The notes under the pieces: model-generated
What the model was told of the DNA's origin: nothing
Database searches by the model: none
Seen by the model: the letters and a program-made list of their open reading frames with translations, nothing else
Assembly (NCBI GenBank): GCA_022865965.1
Contig: JALHTS010000464.1
Span: 1-6,709, forward strand
Reading direction: 5' to 3'
DNA: 6,709 bases
Source: Ignavibacteriaceae bacterium
GTDB lineage: Bacteria > Bacteroidota > Ignavibacteria > Ignavibacteriales > Ignavibacteriaceae
Shown: piece by piece, positions 1-6,252 of the stretch
Layout of the letters: each line of letters begins with the position of its first letter
Position numbering within the stretch: the first letter of the stretch is position 1
Translations under genes and position numbers: made by a program

Positions 1-726
1 ATAATCAGGGAATTTATCATCATTAACATTGGCAATTGTTCTCTTAAAATCTAAACCTTCATAAGTCATTAGCAGATGAGGTTTGGATCTTATTCCATCA
101 ACAAGAAAATAATTGTATTTAATTATTCCGATACCTTGTGCGTAATAAAATTGATTCTCAATGAATAAGGTTCCTTTAGTATTCCAGGTTTCAAGGGAAA
201 AATTTTTAAAACCTCCATGAGACGGAATAATTGATTCCCAAATAAGTGAAAAACTATTTCCTTTACATTCAAGCAGAATTAAATATAAAAACGGTGTGCC
301 GAGTTTTGTGCTGTCTTGATCAATATAACTTTCGTTATAACCAATCAGATTTTTTATTTCAATAAGTCTTTCGCCGGAACGTGATTTTACAATAAACGCA
401 AACACATAATTTCTTCCATCTTTATCATAATAAATCACTGCCGGTTTAGGAAGTGAGTTAAAGGTGGATTTATCAGACTCCAGAAGATAAGTTCCCTGCG
501 GATAGTTATCATATATATATTCTATCACTGATATTGTATCATACGGAAATCTTTGACTTCGTTCTTTTCTCAGTTCTAAATTGTATCTCTGAATCTTTGA
601 ATCCTTTTCGGGATTTAACGCAACTTCATGAGAAGAAGAAGTACTTGAAATTTCTTCTTCCTTACTACAGGAGAAAGTAAGAATTAAAATCAATAAAAAT
701 AAAAATATGTGAAATAGTTTTTTCAT
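1..726 (-). CDS. Putative surface lipoprotein, C-terminus off the left edge
   Basis: The frame is open without a stop from an ATG at 724-726 to the left window edge, giving 242 codons; the 3' end is missing. The N-terminus is a lipoprotein signal peptide: MKK, a hydrophobic run (residues 4-18) and a lipobox ending T-F-S-C with Cys20 as the predicted acylated residue. The mature protein begins C-S-K-E-E-E, resembling the acidic lipoprotein export signal described for surface lipoproteins of Bacteroidota. A Ser-rich spacer follows (about residues 27-31), then a region rich in Tyr, Ile and Asn that reads as beta-structure. At the window edge, residues 233-241 (N-V-N-D-D-K-F-P-D) fit the D-x-N-x-D-G-x-x-D calcium loop of FG-GAP/VCBS repeats, with Asn at position 1 and Lys for Gly. 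I do not recognise the family. No Shine-Dalgarno sequence precedes the start. An upstream terminator separates it from the dipeptidase gene, so it probably has its own promoter. Confidence 0.8.
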   Translation of the reverse strand, partial: MKKLFHIFLFLLILILTFSCSKEEEISSTSSSHEVALNPEKDSKIQRYNLELRKERSQRFPYDTISVIEYIYDNYPQGTYLLESDKSTFNSLPKPAVIYYDKDGRNYVFAFIVKSRSGERLIEIKNLIGYNESYIDQDSTKLGTPFLYLILLECKGNSFSLIWESIIPSHGGFKNFSLETWNTKGTLFIENQFYYAQGIGIIKYNYFLVDGIRSKPHLLMTYEGLDFKRTIANVNDDKFPDY

Positions 727-740
727 AAATGAATTTTAAA

Positions 741-785
741 ACAAAGCAGCCTCAAAACCTTTGCTAAAATAATGATTTTGAGGCT
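741..785 (-). terminator. Intrinsic terminator after the dipeptidase gene
   Basis: A perfect 10-bp inverted repeat (AGCCTCAAAA at 748-757, TTTTGAGGCT at 776-785) encloses an 18-nt loop. Read on the minus strand, the stem is followed after GC by TTTGTTTT, a U-tract. It lies 28 bp downstream of the dipeptidase stop and 21 bp before the lipoprotein start, so it should end the propeller-dipeptidase transcript. The loop is large for an intrinsic terminator and the stem is only half G+C, so efficiency is uncertain. Confidence 0.7.
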
Positions 786-812
786 AAAAATAATTATAAA
801 TCGAATGCCGAT

Positions 813-2177
813 TTACTTTGAATATTCATCAAGGAAATAAGCAGAGCTTTTAATACCAAGCTTAAAATGATTTAGGTTAAAATGCTCATTTGGTGAATGA
901 AGATTTTCGGTATTCAAACCCAGCCCCATGAGAACGGGTGAAACCTTAAGTCTTTTTGCAAATTCAACAACAATTGGAATGCTGCCGCCTTCGCGCATAA
1001 AAACTGTTTTCTTTCCAAATGCTTTTGCCATTGCTTTTGATGCTGCAATTGTCGCAGGATTATCAAGCAGAGTTATTACAGGATATCCGCCATGCAAATC
1101 TCTTACCTTAACTTTTACTGTAGAGGGTGCAAGGTTCTTAATATGTTTTGTAAAAAGTTTTGCGATTTTTTTAGGATCCTGATGAGGAACGAGCCGCATA
1201 CTAATTTTTGCAGTAGCTTTTGAAGGTATTACGGTTTTGGCTCCCAGTCCTGTCCATCCTCCAAAGATACCGTTACAATCTAAAGCTGGACGAGCCCAAA
1301 TTCTCTCAATTGTTGTAAATCCTTTTTCACCTTTTAGTTCTTTAAGCCCGATTTGCTTAGCAAAACCATTTTCTTTGAACTTTAGTACTTTAAAATTTTC
1401 TCTTTCCTTCCTGGTAAGACTAAGAACATCATCATAAAATCCGGCAATGGTTATCCTGCCATCTTTATCATGTAATTTTGATATTATCTCGGCAAGAACA
1501 GTAATGGGATTATCGACTGCACCGCCATAAGTTCCCGAATGGAGATCTTGGTTTGGACCTGTTACTTCAACTTCCATATATGCAAGTCCACGTAAACCGT
1601 AAGTGATAGTAGGAGTTCCCGGTGAAAATAAAGCAGTATCAGAAATTAAAACGGCATCACATTTAAGTAAATCATTATTTTGTTTTAGGAAGGGTGTTAA
1701 ATTTGTACTTCCTATTTCTTCCTCACCCTCTATAATAAATTTGACATTCAAAGGCAGGTGTCCCATAGTTTTGAAGTAAGCTTCAACACTTTTAATGTGC
1801 ATGAACATTTGTCCTTTATCATCGGTTGCGCCGCGAGCATAAATCTTTCCATCTTTAATTGTCGGTTCAAAAGGATGATTGTCCCAAAGCTCAAGAGGAT
1901 CGACAGGTTGAACATCATAATGCCCATAAATTAAAACTGTGGGTTTTCCCGGTGCTCCTAACCATTCGCCATAAATAAGAGGATGACCTTCTGTTTGAAA
2001 AATTTCAATTCGATTCATTCCCGCATCTTTAAGTTTATCAGCAACAAATCTGGCTGCTGCCTGCATATCTGATTTATTCTCAGGTAAAGTGCTTATGCTG
2101 GGAATTCTTAAAAATTCTTTTAATTCGTCAATATATTTGTCATAATTCGATTCAATGTATTTTATTACCCGGTCCAC
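813..2177 (-). CDS. M20 family metallodipeptidase (ArgE/DapE/CNDP-like)
   Basis: This 454-residue protein is a cytosolic-type di-zinc (or manganese) peptidase of the M20 family, expected to hydrolyse dipeptides or related amide bonds. All expected active-site motifs are present: GHYDVQP with metal ligand His86 and Asp88, RGATDDKG with the bridging Asp119, EGEEEIGS with general base Glu153 and ligand Glu154, LISD with Asp180, the dimer-interface DLHSGTYGG with His213, and NLHSPNE with His427. Residue roles are inferred by alignment from memory to CNDP2 and carboxypeptidase G2. Length and layout fit the CNDP/PepV-like dipeptidase group, with a lid/dimerisation domain inserted roughly between residues 195 and 370. 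There is no signal peptide. The start is GTG at 2175-2177, chosen because AAAGGAG lies 6 nt upstream, an in-frame TAA stands at 2196-2198, and the next Met is residue 38. It overlaps the upstream propeller gene by 26 bp, implying coupled translation. The substrate cannot be read from sequence; aminoacylase or acetylornithine-deacetylase-type activity is possible but less likely. Confidence 0.93.
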   Translation of the reverse strand: MDRVIKYIESNYDKYIDELKEFLRIPSISTLPENKSDMQAAARFVADKLKDAGMNRIEIFQTEGHPLIYGEWLGAPGKPTVLIYGHYDVQPVDPLELWDNHPFEPTIKDGKIYARGATDDKGQMFMHIKSVEAYFKTMGHLPLNVKFIIEGEEEIGSTNLTPFLKQNNDLLKCDAVLISDTALFSPGTPTITYGLRGLAYMEVEVTGPNQDLHSGTYGGAVDNPITVLAEIISKLHDKDGRITIAGFYDDVLSLTRKERENFKVLKFKENGFAKQIGLKELKGEKGFTTIERIWARPALDCNGIFGGWTGLGAKTVIPSKATAKISMRLVPHQDPKKIAKLFTKHIKNLAPSTVKVKVRDLHGGYPVITLLDNPATIAASKAMAKAFGKKTVFMREGGSIPIVVEFAKRLKVSPVLMGLGLNTENLHSPNEHFNLNHFKLGIKSSAYFLDEYSK

Positions 2178-3189
2178 ACTTAGCTCCTTTAGTTTTTATT
2201 TTTAACCTATCAATTATAGGTATATGTTTTTTAAAATTATCTATTGTTTTTTCATCAAGTTGTGAAAGAATATTTTCCGGCGGCACAAAAAACTGACGCC
2301 AAGGATCATCAACAATATAAGTATTTCCTTCCTCATCCATTGTTATGGATTCATACGAGCCAACATAATTAAGATTCGTATAATTTGGAATTACGGGCTC
2401 AAAGTTAAAGGAAATTGATGAAATAATATTCAATTTCTCATCAAATTCAAGATGGAATATTTTTAGATTATTTCTGTCTAACAACCACACTGATAAATCT
2501 TCGTCGCAAAATAATCCTGTTATTGAACCAATTCCAAGTTGTCTTGTGCTTATTTCTTTAATTATTTCTTTTGAACTTTTATCTGCTATAAAAAGAACTG
2601 TACTATCAGTAAAAGTTTTTCCACTTAAGAAACCTTCCAAACCAAGATAAAAATATCTCGAATCAACACTTAAACCTTCATAACCAATATTCCACGCAGT
2701 ATATTTAAGAAATTGTTCTTCCGGGTGAAAATTGATTTTTTGAATCTCAACCAACGTATCAATTGAAACATTGAATTTTATTTCATAAATGCCAACCCAA
2801 TCAGCATAAGCTTCTGTATTGCCTTCAATTGAAAGATAGAATTTATCTTCATAACTGTCATAAACAATCTCTTCAAAATCGAGCTTAGGGAAATCTTTAA
2901 AGTATTCGATAACCGATTGACTAAAATGAATCGGATAAAATTTAAAGATGCTGTCTTCAAGAATAACAAATCTATGAAGCGAACCAAGATCATCAGCAAG
3001 AATAAAAGTTTTCTTACCACTTTGAGAATTTACAAAAGTAATTCCTGAGGTTTGATCAGTGTGGTAATCTTCTGATTTTAACCAATTCGGATAGGCAATA
3101 TCTCTGACTAATTCAACACTTTGAGATTGACCAAGACCATTAAAAAATAAAAAATGAACGAGAATTGTGCAATAAAGTTTACTTAGCAT
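2152..3189 (-). CDS. Secreted beta-propeller protein, SdiA-regulated/phytase-like
   Basis: A 345-residue protein with an N-terminal Sec signal peptide: Lys4, a hydrophobic core at about residues 8-16, and probable cleavage near Gly20-Gln21. The mature part shows repeating blade-like segments resembling the SdiA-regulated (PF06977) and esterase-like phytase (PF13449) propellers: S-G-I at 48-50 followed by ILADD at 64-68, DFEEI (104-108) followed by YLSIEGN (118-124), YEGLS (170-174) followed by GLEG (183-186), ITGL (223-226) followed by VWLLDR (234-239), and YESI (279-282) followed by YIVDD (291-295). Such proteins are periplasmic or outer-membrane associated, and few have a known activity. 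The Asp/Glu pairs could bind calcium or be catalytic, but that is inference. The ATG start at 3187-3189 has no Shine-Dalgarno sequence. The 3' end overlaps the dipeptidase gene by 26 bp, and the gene diverges from lptF over a palindrome-rich spacer. The family call is from motif pattern alone; another seven-bladed propeller family is possible. Confidence 0.75.
   Translation of the reverse strand: MLSKLYCTILVHFLFFNGLGQSQSVELVRDIAYPNWLKSEDYHTDQTSGITFVNSQSGKKTFILADDLGSLHRFVILEDSIFKFYPIHFSQSVIEYFKDFPKLDFEEIVYDSYEDKFYLSIEGNTEAYADWVGIYEIKFNVSIDTLVEIQKINFHPEEQFLKYTAWNIGYEGLSVDSRYFYLGLEGFLSGKTFTDSTVLFIADKSSKEIIKEISTRQLGIGSITGLFCDEDLSVWLLDRNNLKIFHLEFDEKLNIISSISFNFEPVIPNYTNLNYVGSYESITMDEEGNTYIVDDPWRQFFVPPENILSQLDEKTIDNFKKHIPIIDRLKIKTKGAKCGPGNKIH
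2184..2190 (-). promoter_or_regulatory. Shine-Dalgarno site that fixes the dipeptidase GTG start
   Basis: AAAGGAG on the minus strand lies 6 nt before the GTG codon and inside the last codons of the upstream propeller gene. It is the best ribosome binding site in the window and is preceded by an A-rich stretch. It supports the unusual start codon and reinitiation or coupling from the upstream gene. Confidence 0.85.
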
Positions 3190-3210
3190 TTGAACCGGTT
3201 AATTCTGTAA

Positions 3211-3240
3211 ATTTCACATGTGAAATATAAGAATTCTTAT
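3211..3240. promoter_or_regulatory. Twin abutting perfect palindromes, likely operator region
   Basis: Two perfect palindromes lie end to end between the divergent propeller and lptF genes: ATTTCACATGTGAAAT (3211-3226, 16 bp) and ATAAGAATTCTTAT (3227-3240, 14 bp). A third, shorter one, AACCGGTT, is at 3193-3200. The position suggests binding of dimeric regulators controlling one or both directions. I cannot match either to a known regulator consensus; the first has the TCACA/TGTGA halves of a CRP site but in the opposite order. On the minus strand TATATTTC (3222-3229) is one base off the Bacteroidota -7 motif TAnnTTTG and would place a start site inside the first palindrome, but no convincing upstream element accompanies it. 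Confidence 0.5.
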
Positions 3241-3297
3241 CCTTAAATCTTGATTTATTTTATTGTTAAACTATTAAACGGTCATTATATTCGTCAA

Positions 3298-4677
3298 GTG
3301 ATTTTAACCAGATACATATTAAAAAACCATTTTATTCCTTTCCTTTTTGCCAATGTAACCTTAATGTGCATTTTTTTACTTCAGTTTCTGATGAAATTTG
3401 CAGATAGGTTGGTAGGAAAAGGTTTGGATACCTGGACAATAGTTCAATTAGTGGTTTTTAATTTATCCTGGATGTTCGTTCTCGTTGTTCCGATGTCCAC
3501 ATTAGTCGCTACATTGATGGCTTATGGAAATATGTCACAGAATAACGAAGTAACAATAATGAAATCATCCGGCATAAGTTTATACAAAATGATGATTCCT
3601 GCTCTTGCTGCAAGTATTGTTGTTGCATTTCTTTTATTTGAATTTAATAATGAAGTGCTTCCTGATGCCAATCATCAGGCTAAAATGCTGATGCAGGATA
3701 TTTCACAAAAGAAACCTACTTTATCTCTCGAGCCGGGTGTATTCTCTCAGGAAGTTTATAATTACGCTATTCTTTCCAGACAAATGGATCAAAAAGAAAA
3801 TAAGCTTTTTGACGTAACAATTTATGATTACTCGAATCCTTCAAAAATAAATGTTGTAACTGCTGAGGAAGGTAAAATTTTCTTTTCGGAAGACAGAACG
3901 AAACTGATGATGGATCTTACTAATGGAGAAATCCACGAATCTGAAATTCAAAATACTTCTATGTACAGGAAGCTTGAGTTTAGCAGACATCGAATAACAA
4001 TGGATGCCGAACAATTTTCATTCAGGCAGTCCGGTATTGCAACGCGTGGAGAAAGAGAAATGAGCGTTGAAGATATGAATTATGTTATCGACAGTTTAAG
4101 AGTTCAAAAAGCTGCAATTCTTACTTCACTTTATGAAGAAGTTGATAAGTATATGTTTAACGGGAAAATTCCTCCATTTAGGGCAGGTGGAGATGTAAAA
4201 CCAATAGAACCGGATGTTGTATACATTAGAACTCTTGAAAAAATCAGAATGGCAAAAAATATTGTAAATTCAACCTACAAACGAATTGAATGGCAACAAC
4301 GTGAAATTGAAAAGTATGAAGTTGAAGTTTATAAAAAGTATGCACTGCCGGCTGCTTGTATAGTTTTTATTCTTATAGGCGCTCCGCTCGGTGTAATGGT
4401 AAGAAAAGGTGGATTCGGAACAGCCGCAAGTATTAGTTTATTTTTCTTTCTTCTCTATTGGGCATTCTTAATCGGTGGGGAAAAATTAGCAGAAAGAGGA
4501 TTCTTTTCACCATTTATTGGTATGTGGGCAGCTAACATTGTTTTAACAATAGCGGGAATTATATTAACTATAAAAACAAACAGAGAATTAACAACAATCA
4601 GTTTCGATTTTATAAAAAAATATATTCCGAAATTCTTCACTCAGAAAGAGCCCAACAGTGAAAATCAAAATTCTTGA
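3298..4677 (+). CDS. lptF: LptF/LptG-family LPS export permease (LptF-like)
   Basis: Inner-membrane subunit of the LptB2FG ABC transporter, which extracts LPS and passes it to the LptC-LptA bridge. With the GTG start used here it has 459 residues. It shows three N-terminal membrane segments (about 14-34, 48-76, 97-117), a cytoplasmic coupling helix with the conserved Glu84 (SQNNEVTIMKSSG), a periplasmic beta-jellyroll (about 118-245), and three C-terminal segments (about 349-367, 374-394, 404-426) with the family motif GAPLGVMVRKGG. Between jellyroll and fourth segment lies a charged, mostly helical stretch of about 100 residues, making the protein some 90 residues longer than E. coli LptF. 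The frame is open further upstream to a TTG at 3250, but the family N-terminus (compare MIIIRYLVRE of E. coli LptF) aligns with the GTG at 3298, so that start is preferred; neither has a Shine-Dalgarno sequence. The next gene overlaps by 20 bp. The family is certain; choosing F over G rests on gene order and the N-terminus. Confidence 0.9.
   Translation: MILTRYILKNHFIPFLFANVTLMCIFLLQFLMKFADRLVGKGLDTWTIVQLVVFNLSWMFVLVVPMSTLVATLMAYGNMSQNNEVTIMKSSGISLYKMMIPALAASIVVAFLLFEFNNEVLPDANHQAKMLMQDISQKKPTLSLEPGVFSQEVYNYAILSRQMDQKENKLFDVTIYDYSNPSKINVVTAEEGKIFFSEDRTKLMMDLTNGEIHESEIQNTSMYRKLEFSRHRITMDAEQFSFRQSGIATRGEREMSVEDMNYVIDSLRVQKAAILTSLYEEVDKYMFNGKIPPFRAGGDVKPIEPDVVYIRTLEKIRMAKNIVNSTYKRIEWQQREIEKYEVEVYKKYALPAACIVFILIGAPLGVMVRKGGFGTAASISLFFFLLYWAFLIGGEKLAERGFFSPFIGMWAANIVLTIAGIILTIKTNRELTTISFDFIKKYIPKFFTQKEPNSENQNS
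4645..4650 (+). promoter_or_regulatory. Shine-Dalgarno site of the second permease gene
   Basis: AAAGAG lies 7 nt before the GTG start at 4658, inside the 3' end of the preceding permease gene. It supports the GTG start and translational coupling, which would help make the two partner subunits in equal amounts. Confidence 0.65.
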
Positions 4678-5743
4678 CAAATACCTTATTAAACAGTTTC
4701 TACAAACTGTGCTGTTTGGACTTCTTGCATTCACATTAATATTTGTTGTGATTGATGCAATGGAAAATCTTGATGATTTTATTGATCAGAATGTACCGGC
4801 GTTACAAATATTTCATTATTACTTTGTCTTTGCCCCGGAAATGATAAAACTGATGACACCGGTAGCAGTTTTATTTGCGGCTTTGTTTACTGCCGGGAAG
4901 GCTGCTAATCTAAGTGAACTTACAGCAATTAAAGCAAGTGGAGTAAGTCTCTATCGTTTTATGGCTCCATTTCTTGTAACTACTTTCTTTATTACAGCGT
5001 TATCAATTTATTTTGGTGGATACGTTGTTCCATCGGCTAATAAAATTAAAATAAATATTGAGCAAGTTTATCTTAAAAAAAATCTCAACTTCACAGGAAG
5101 TAATATTTATTTTCAGGATACGAAGACTAGGATTGTTAGCATTTCATATTTTGATAATAATATAGATCAGGCAAATCGTGTAAGTATTCAGGAGTTTGAT
5201 TCTGATGATATTACAAAAATGACAGAAAGAATTGATGCTACAAGATTAGTTTATGATACTACAAAAAGTATCTGGGTAGCTAAAGATGGAGTTAAAAGAT
5301 CTTTTTCTGAAGGACAGAATGCTAATTATTTTGCATCGCTTGAGATTGATAATCTTAATTTCTCTCCAAATGATCTTTTAAAGAAGCAGCAAAAAATTGC
5401 AGAAATGAATCTGGTTGAACTTAAGGAAATGATTGATTCTCAGCGCAGAGCCGGTAATGATCCTACTCCAACTCTGATTGAATATCATTCACGATTTGCA
5501 TTTGCAGTCACTCCTTTAATTGTAGTTCTTTTCGGTTTGCCTATCTCAGCCAACAAAAGAAAAGGCGGAATAGCTGCTCAAGTGGGAATAAATATTCTTG
5601 TAACTTTTCTCTATTTGGTTTTTATGAAGGTCAGTCAGGCTTTTGGTAAAAACGGTGCTCTGGATCCCCTTTTAACTGCCTGGTTAGCAAATCTGATCTT
5701 TCTTGCCGGAGCAGTTTATAATGTTTTGCGTTCAAGATTATAG
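4658..5743 (+). CDS. lptG: LptF/LptG-family LPS export permease (LptG-like)
   Basis: The second permease half of the LPS exporter has 361 residues, almost exactly the E. coli LptG length (360). It begins K-I-L-D-K-Y-L, like the V-L-D-R-Y-I of LptG, and carries the ENLDDF motif (36-41) at the end of the first membrane segment (about 13-34). Further membrane segments are at about 52-80, 101-124, 280-297, 305-325 and 337-357. The coupling helix contains LSELTAIKASG with the conserved Glu87 that contacts the LptB ATPase. VPSAN (124-128) leads into the periplasmic jellyroll (about 130-240), and PISANKRKGG (295-304) is the family motif after the fourth segment. The start is GTG at 4658, supported by AAAGAG 7 nt upstream and by family alignment. 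It overlaps the preceding gene by 20 bp, so the two are surely one transcript. No clear plus-strand terminator follows. The partner genes for LptB, LptC and LptA are not in the window. Confidence 0.92.
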   Translation: MKIKILDKYLIKQFLQTVLFGLLAFTLIFVVIDAMENLDDFIDQNVPALQIFHYYFVFAPEMIKLMTPVAVLFAALFTAGKAANLSELTAIKASGVSLYRFMAPFLVTTFFITALSIYFGGYVVPSANKIKINIEQVYLKKNLNFTGSNIYFQDTKTRIVSISYFDNNIDQANRVSIQEFDSDDITKMTERIDATRLVYDTTKSIWVAKDGVKRSFSEGQNANYFASLEIDNLNFSPNDLLKKQQKIAEMNLVELKEMIDSQRRAGNDPTPTLIEYHSRFAFAVTPLIVVLFGLPISANKRKGGIAAQVGINILVTFLYLVFMKVSQAFGKNGALDPLLTAWLANLIFLAGAVYNVLRSRL

Positions 5744-5786
5744 CAAGTCCAAGTTAATACACCACTACCTCTATAACTTCAAGTAT

Positions 5787-5819
5787 GAATACGTCCTTGT
5801 ATTCTAAGCAATACGTATT
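5787..5819. repeat. Small AATACGT repeat/palindrome cluster downstream of lptG
   Basis: The gene-free 5744-5850 stretch contains AATACGT twice in the same orientation (5788-5794 and 5810-5816, 22 bp apart). The first copy belongs to a short hairpin, GAATAC(5787-5792)/GTATTC(5799-5804) with a 6-nt loop. The second lies in the perfect 10-bp palindrome AATACGTATT (5810-5819). There is no following T-run, so it is not a standard intrinsic terminator for the lptG transcript. Nothing else is evident in this stretch. Confidence 0.3.
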
Positions 5820-5850
5820 AAGAACAACGTAAACACTCAAGATATTTTTT

Positions 5851-5890
5851 AAAAAAGAAAAGGCTGCAGTAGCAATGCCACACAGCCTTT
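5851..5890 (-). terminator. Intrinsic terminator after the DUF3467 gene
   Basis: An 8-bp perfect stem (AAAGGCTG at 5859-5866, CAGCCTTT at 5883-5890) has a 16-nt loop. On the minus strand it runs directly into TTTTCTTTTTT, a strong U-tract. It sits 22 bp beyond the DUF3467 stop codon. In the plus direction no T-run follows the stem, so it probably serves only the minus-strand unit and not the convergent lptG transcript. Confidence 0.8.
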
Positions 5891-5912
5891 GAGGAAATTA
5901 TTAAATAGACTT

Positions 5913-6242
5913 CTAATTCACTTTTTCATCCGGTTTTGGAGGGACAAATCCAAAGTGTTGATTCGGCTGACTCTCAATTTTAACTTCACCGAATTTTGCT
6001 TCGAATTTGTCTATGTTTTCTTTAAGTGCCTTTAAAAGCATCTTTGCATGCTGAGGTGTAGTAATAATTCTTGCGTGAACTTTAGCTTTGGGAACTCCGG
6101 GAACAACACGCGTAAAATCAATTACAAACTCAGCAGGAGAATGAGAAATGATAGCAAGGTTGGAATAAATTCCTTCTGCTTCCTTTTCACCAATCTCAAT
6201 ATTTATCTGCTGCCCCTGAGGCGGAATTTTAGTTTGACTCAT
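5913..6242 (-). CDS. DUF3467 domain protein
   Basis: A 109-residue soluble protein that matches the DUF3467 family (PF11950) over nearly its whole length. Characteristic stretches are EAEGIYSNLA (21-30), the AEFVIDF strand (37-43), VPGVPKAKVHARII (47-60), TPQHAKMLLKALKENI (62-77) and the FG at 84-85 after the last helix. The tail is Pro- and Lys-rich (95-109). The family is widespread in Bacteroidota, Chlorobi and relatives; I know of no established function, and no catalytic residues can be singled out. There is no signal peptide or membrane segment. The ATG start at 6240-6242 has only a weak purine stretch upstream (AAAAAGA). It lies 10 bp downstream of the TPR gene, pointing to one operon, and ends before a strong terminator. 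Confidence 0.88.
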   Translation of the reverse strand: MSQTKIPPQGQQINIEIGEKEAEGIYSNLAIISHSPAEFVIDFTRVVPGVPKAKVHARIITTPQHAKMLLKALKENIDKFEAKFGEVKIESQPNQHFGFVPPKPDEKVN

Positions 6243-6252
6243 ATTAATCTTT

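Noticed and set aside
928..1437. Two open frames on the plus strand (928-1182 and 1237-1437)
   Set aside because: They lie antisense within the dipeptidase gene, whose motifs are intact on the minus strand, and their translations show no recognisable protein features.
2205..2221. A 6-bp hairpin (ACCTAT/ATAGGT, 5-nt loop) just upstream of the dipeptidase ribosome binding site
   Set aside because: It is short, AT-rich and within coding sequence, with no T-run after it on the minus strand. Its position is suggestive, but it is too weak to call a regulatory element.
2778..3020. An 80-codon hydrophobic open frame on the minus strand
   Set aside because: It is an alternative frame inside the propeller gene; the apparent hydrophobicity comes from reading AT-rich codons out of frame.
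3250..3277. TTGATT, 16 bp, TATTAA as a sigma-70-like promoter for lptFG
   Set aside because: Each box matches only four of six consensus bases in very AT-rich DNA, and the presumed lineage uses a different promoter motif. It is not better than chance.
3250..3297. TTG start at 3250 for the LptF-like gene
   Set aside because: It would add 16 residues before the conserved family N-terminus, has no ribosome binding site, and would leave only 60 bp for the divergent control region. The GTG at 3298 aligns with known LptF starts, but the TTG cannot be fully excluded.
4455..4640. A 61-codon open frame on the minus strand
   Set aside because: It is antisense to the last membrane segments of the LptF-like gene.
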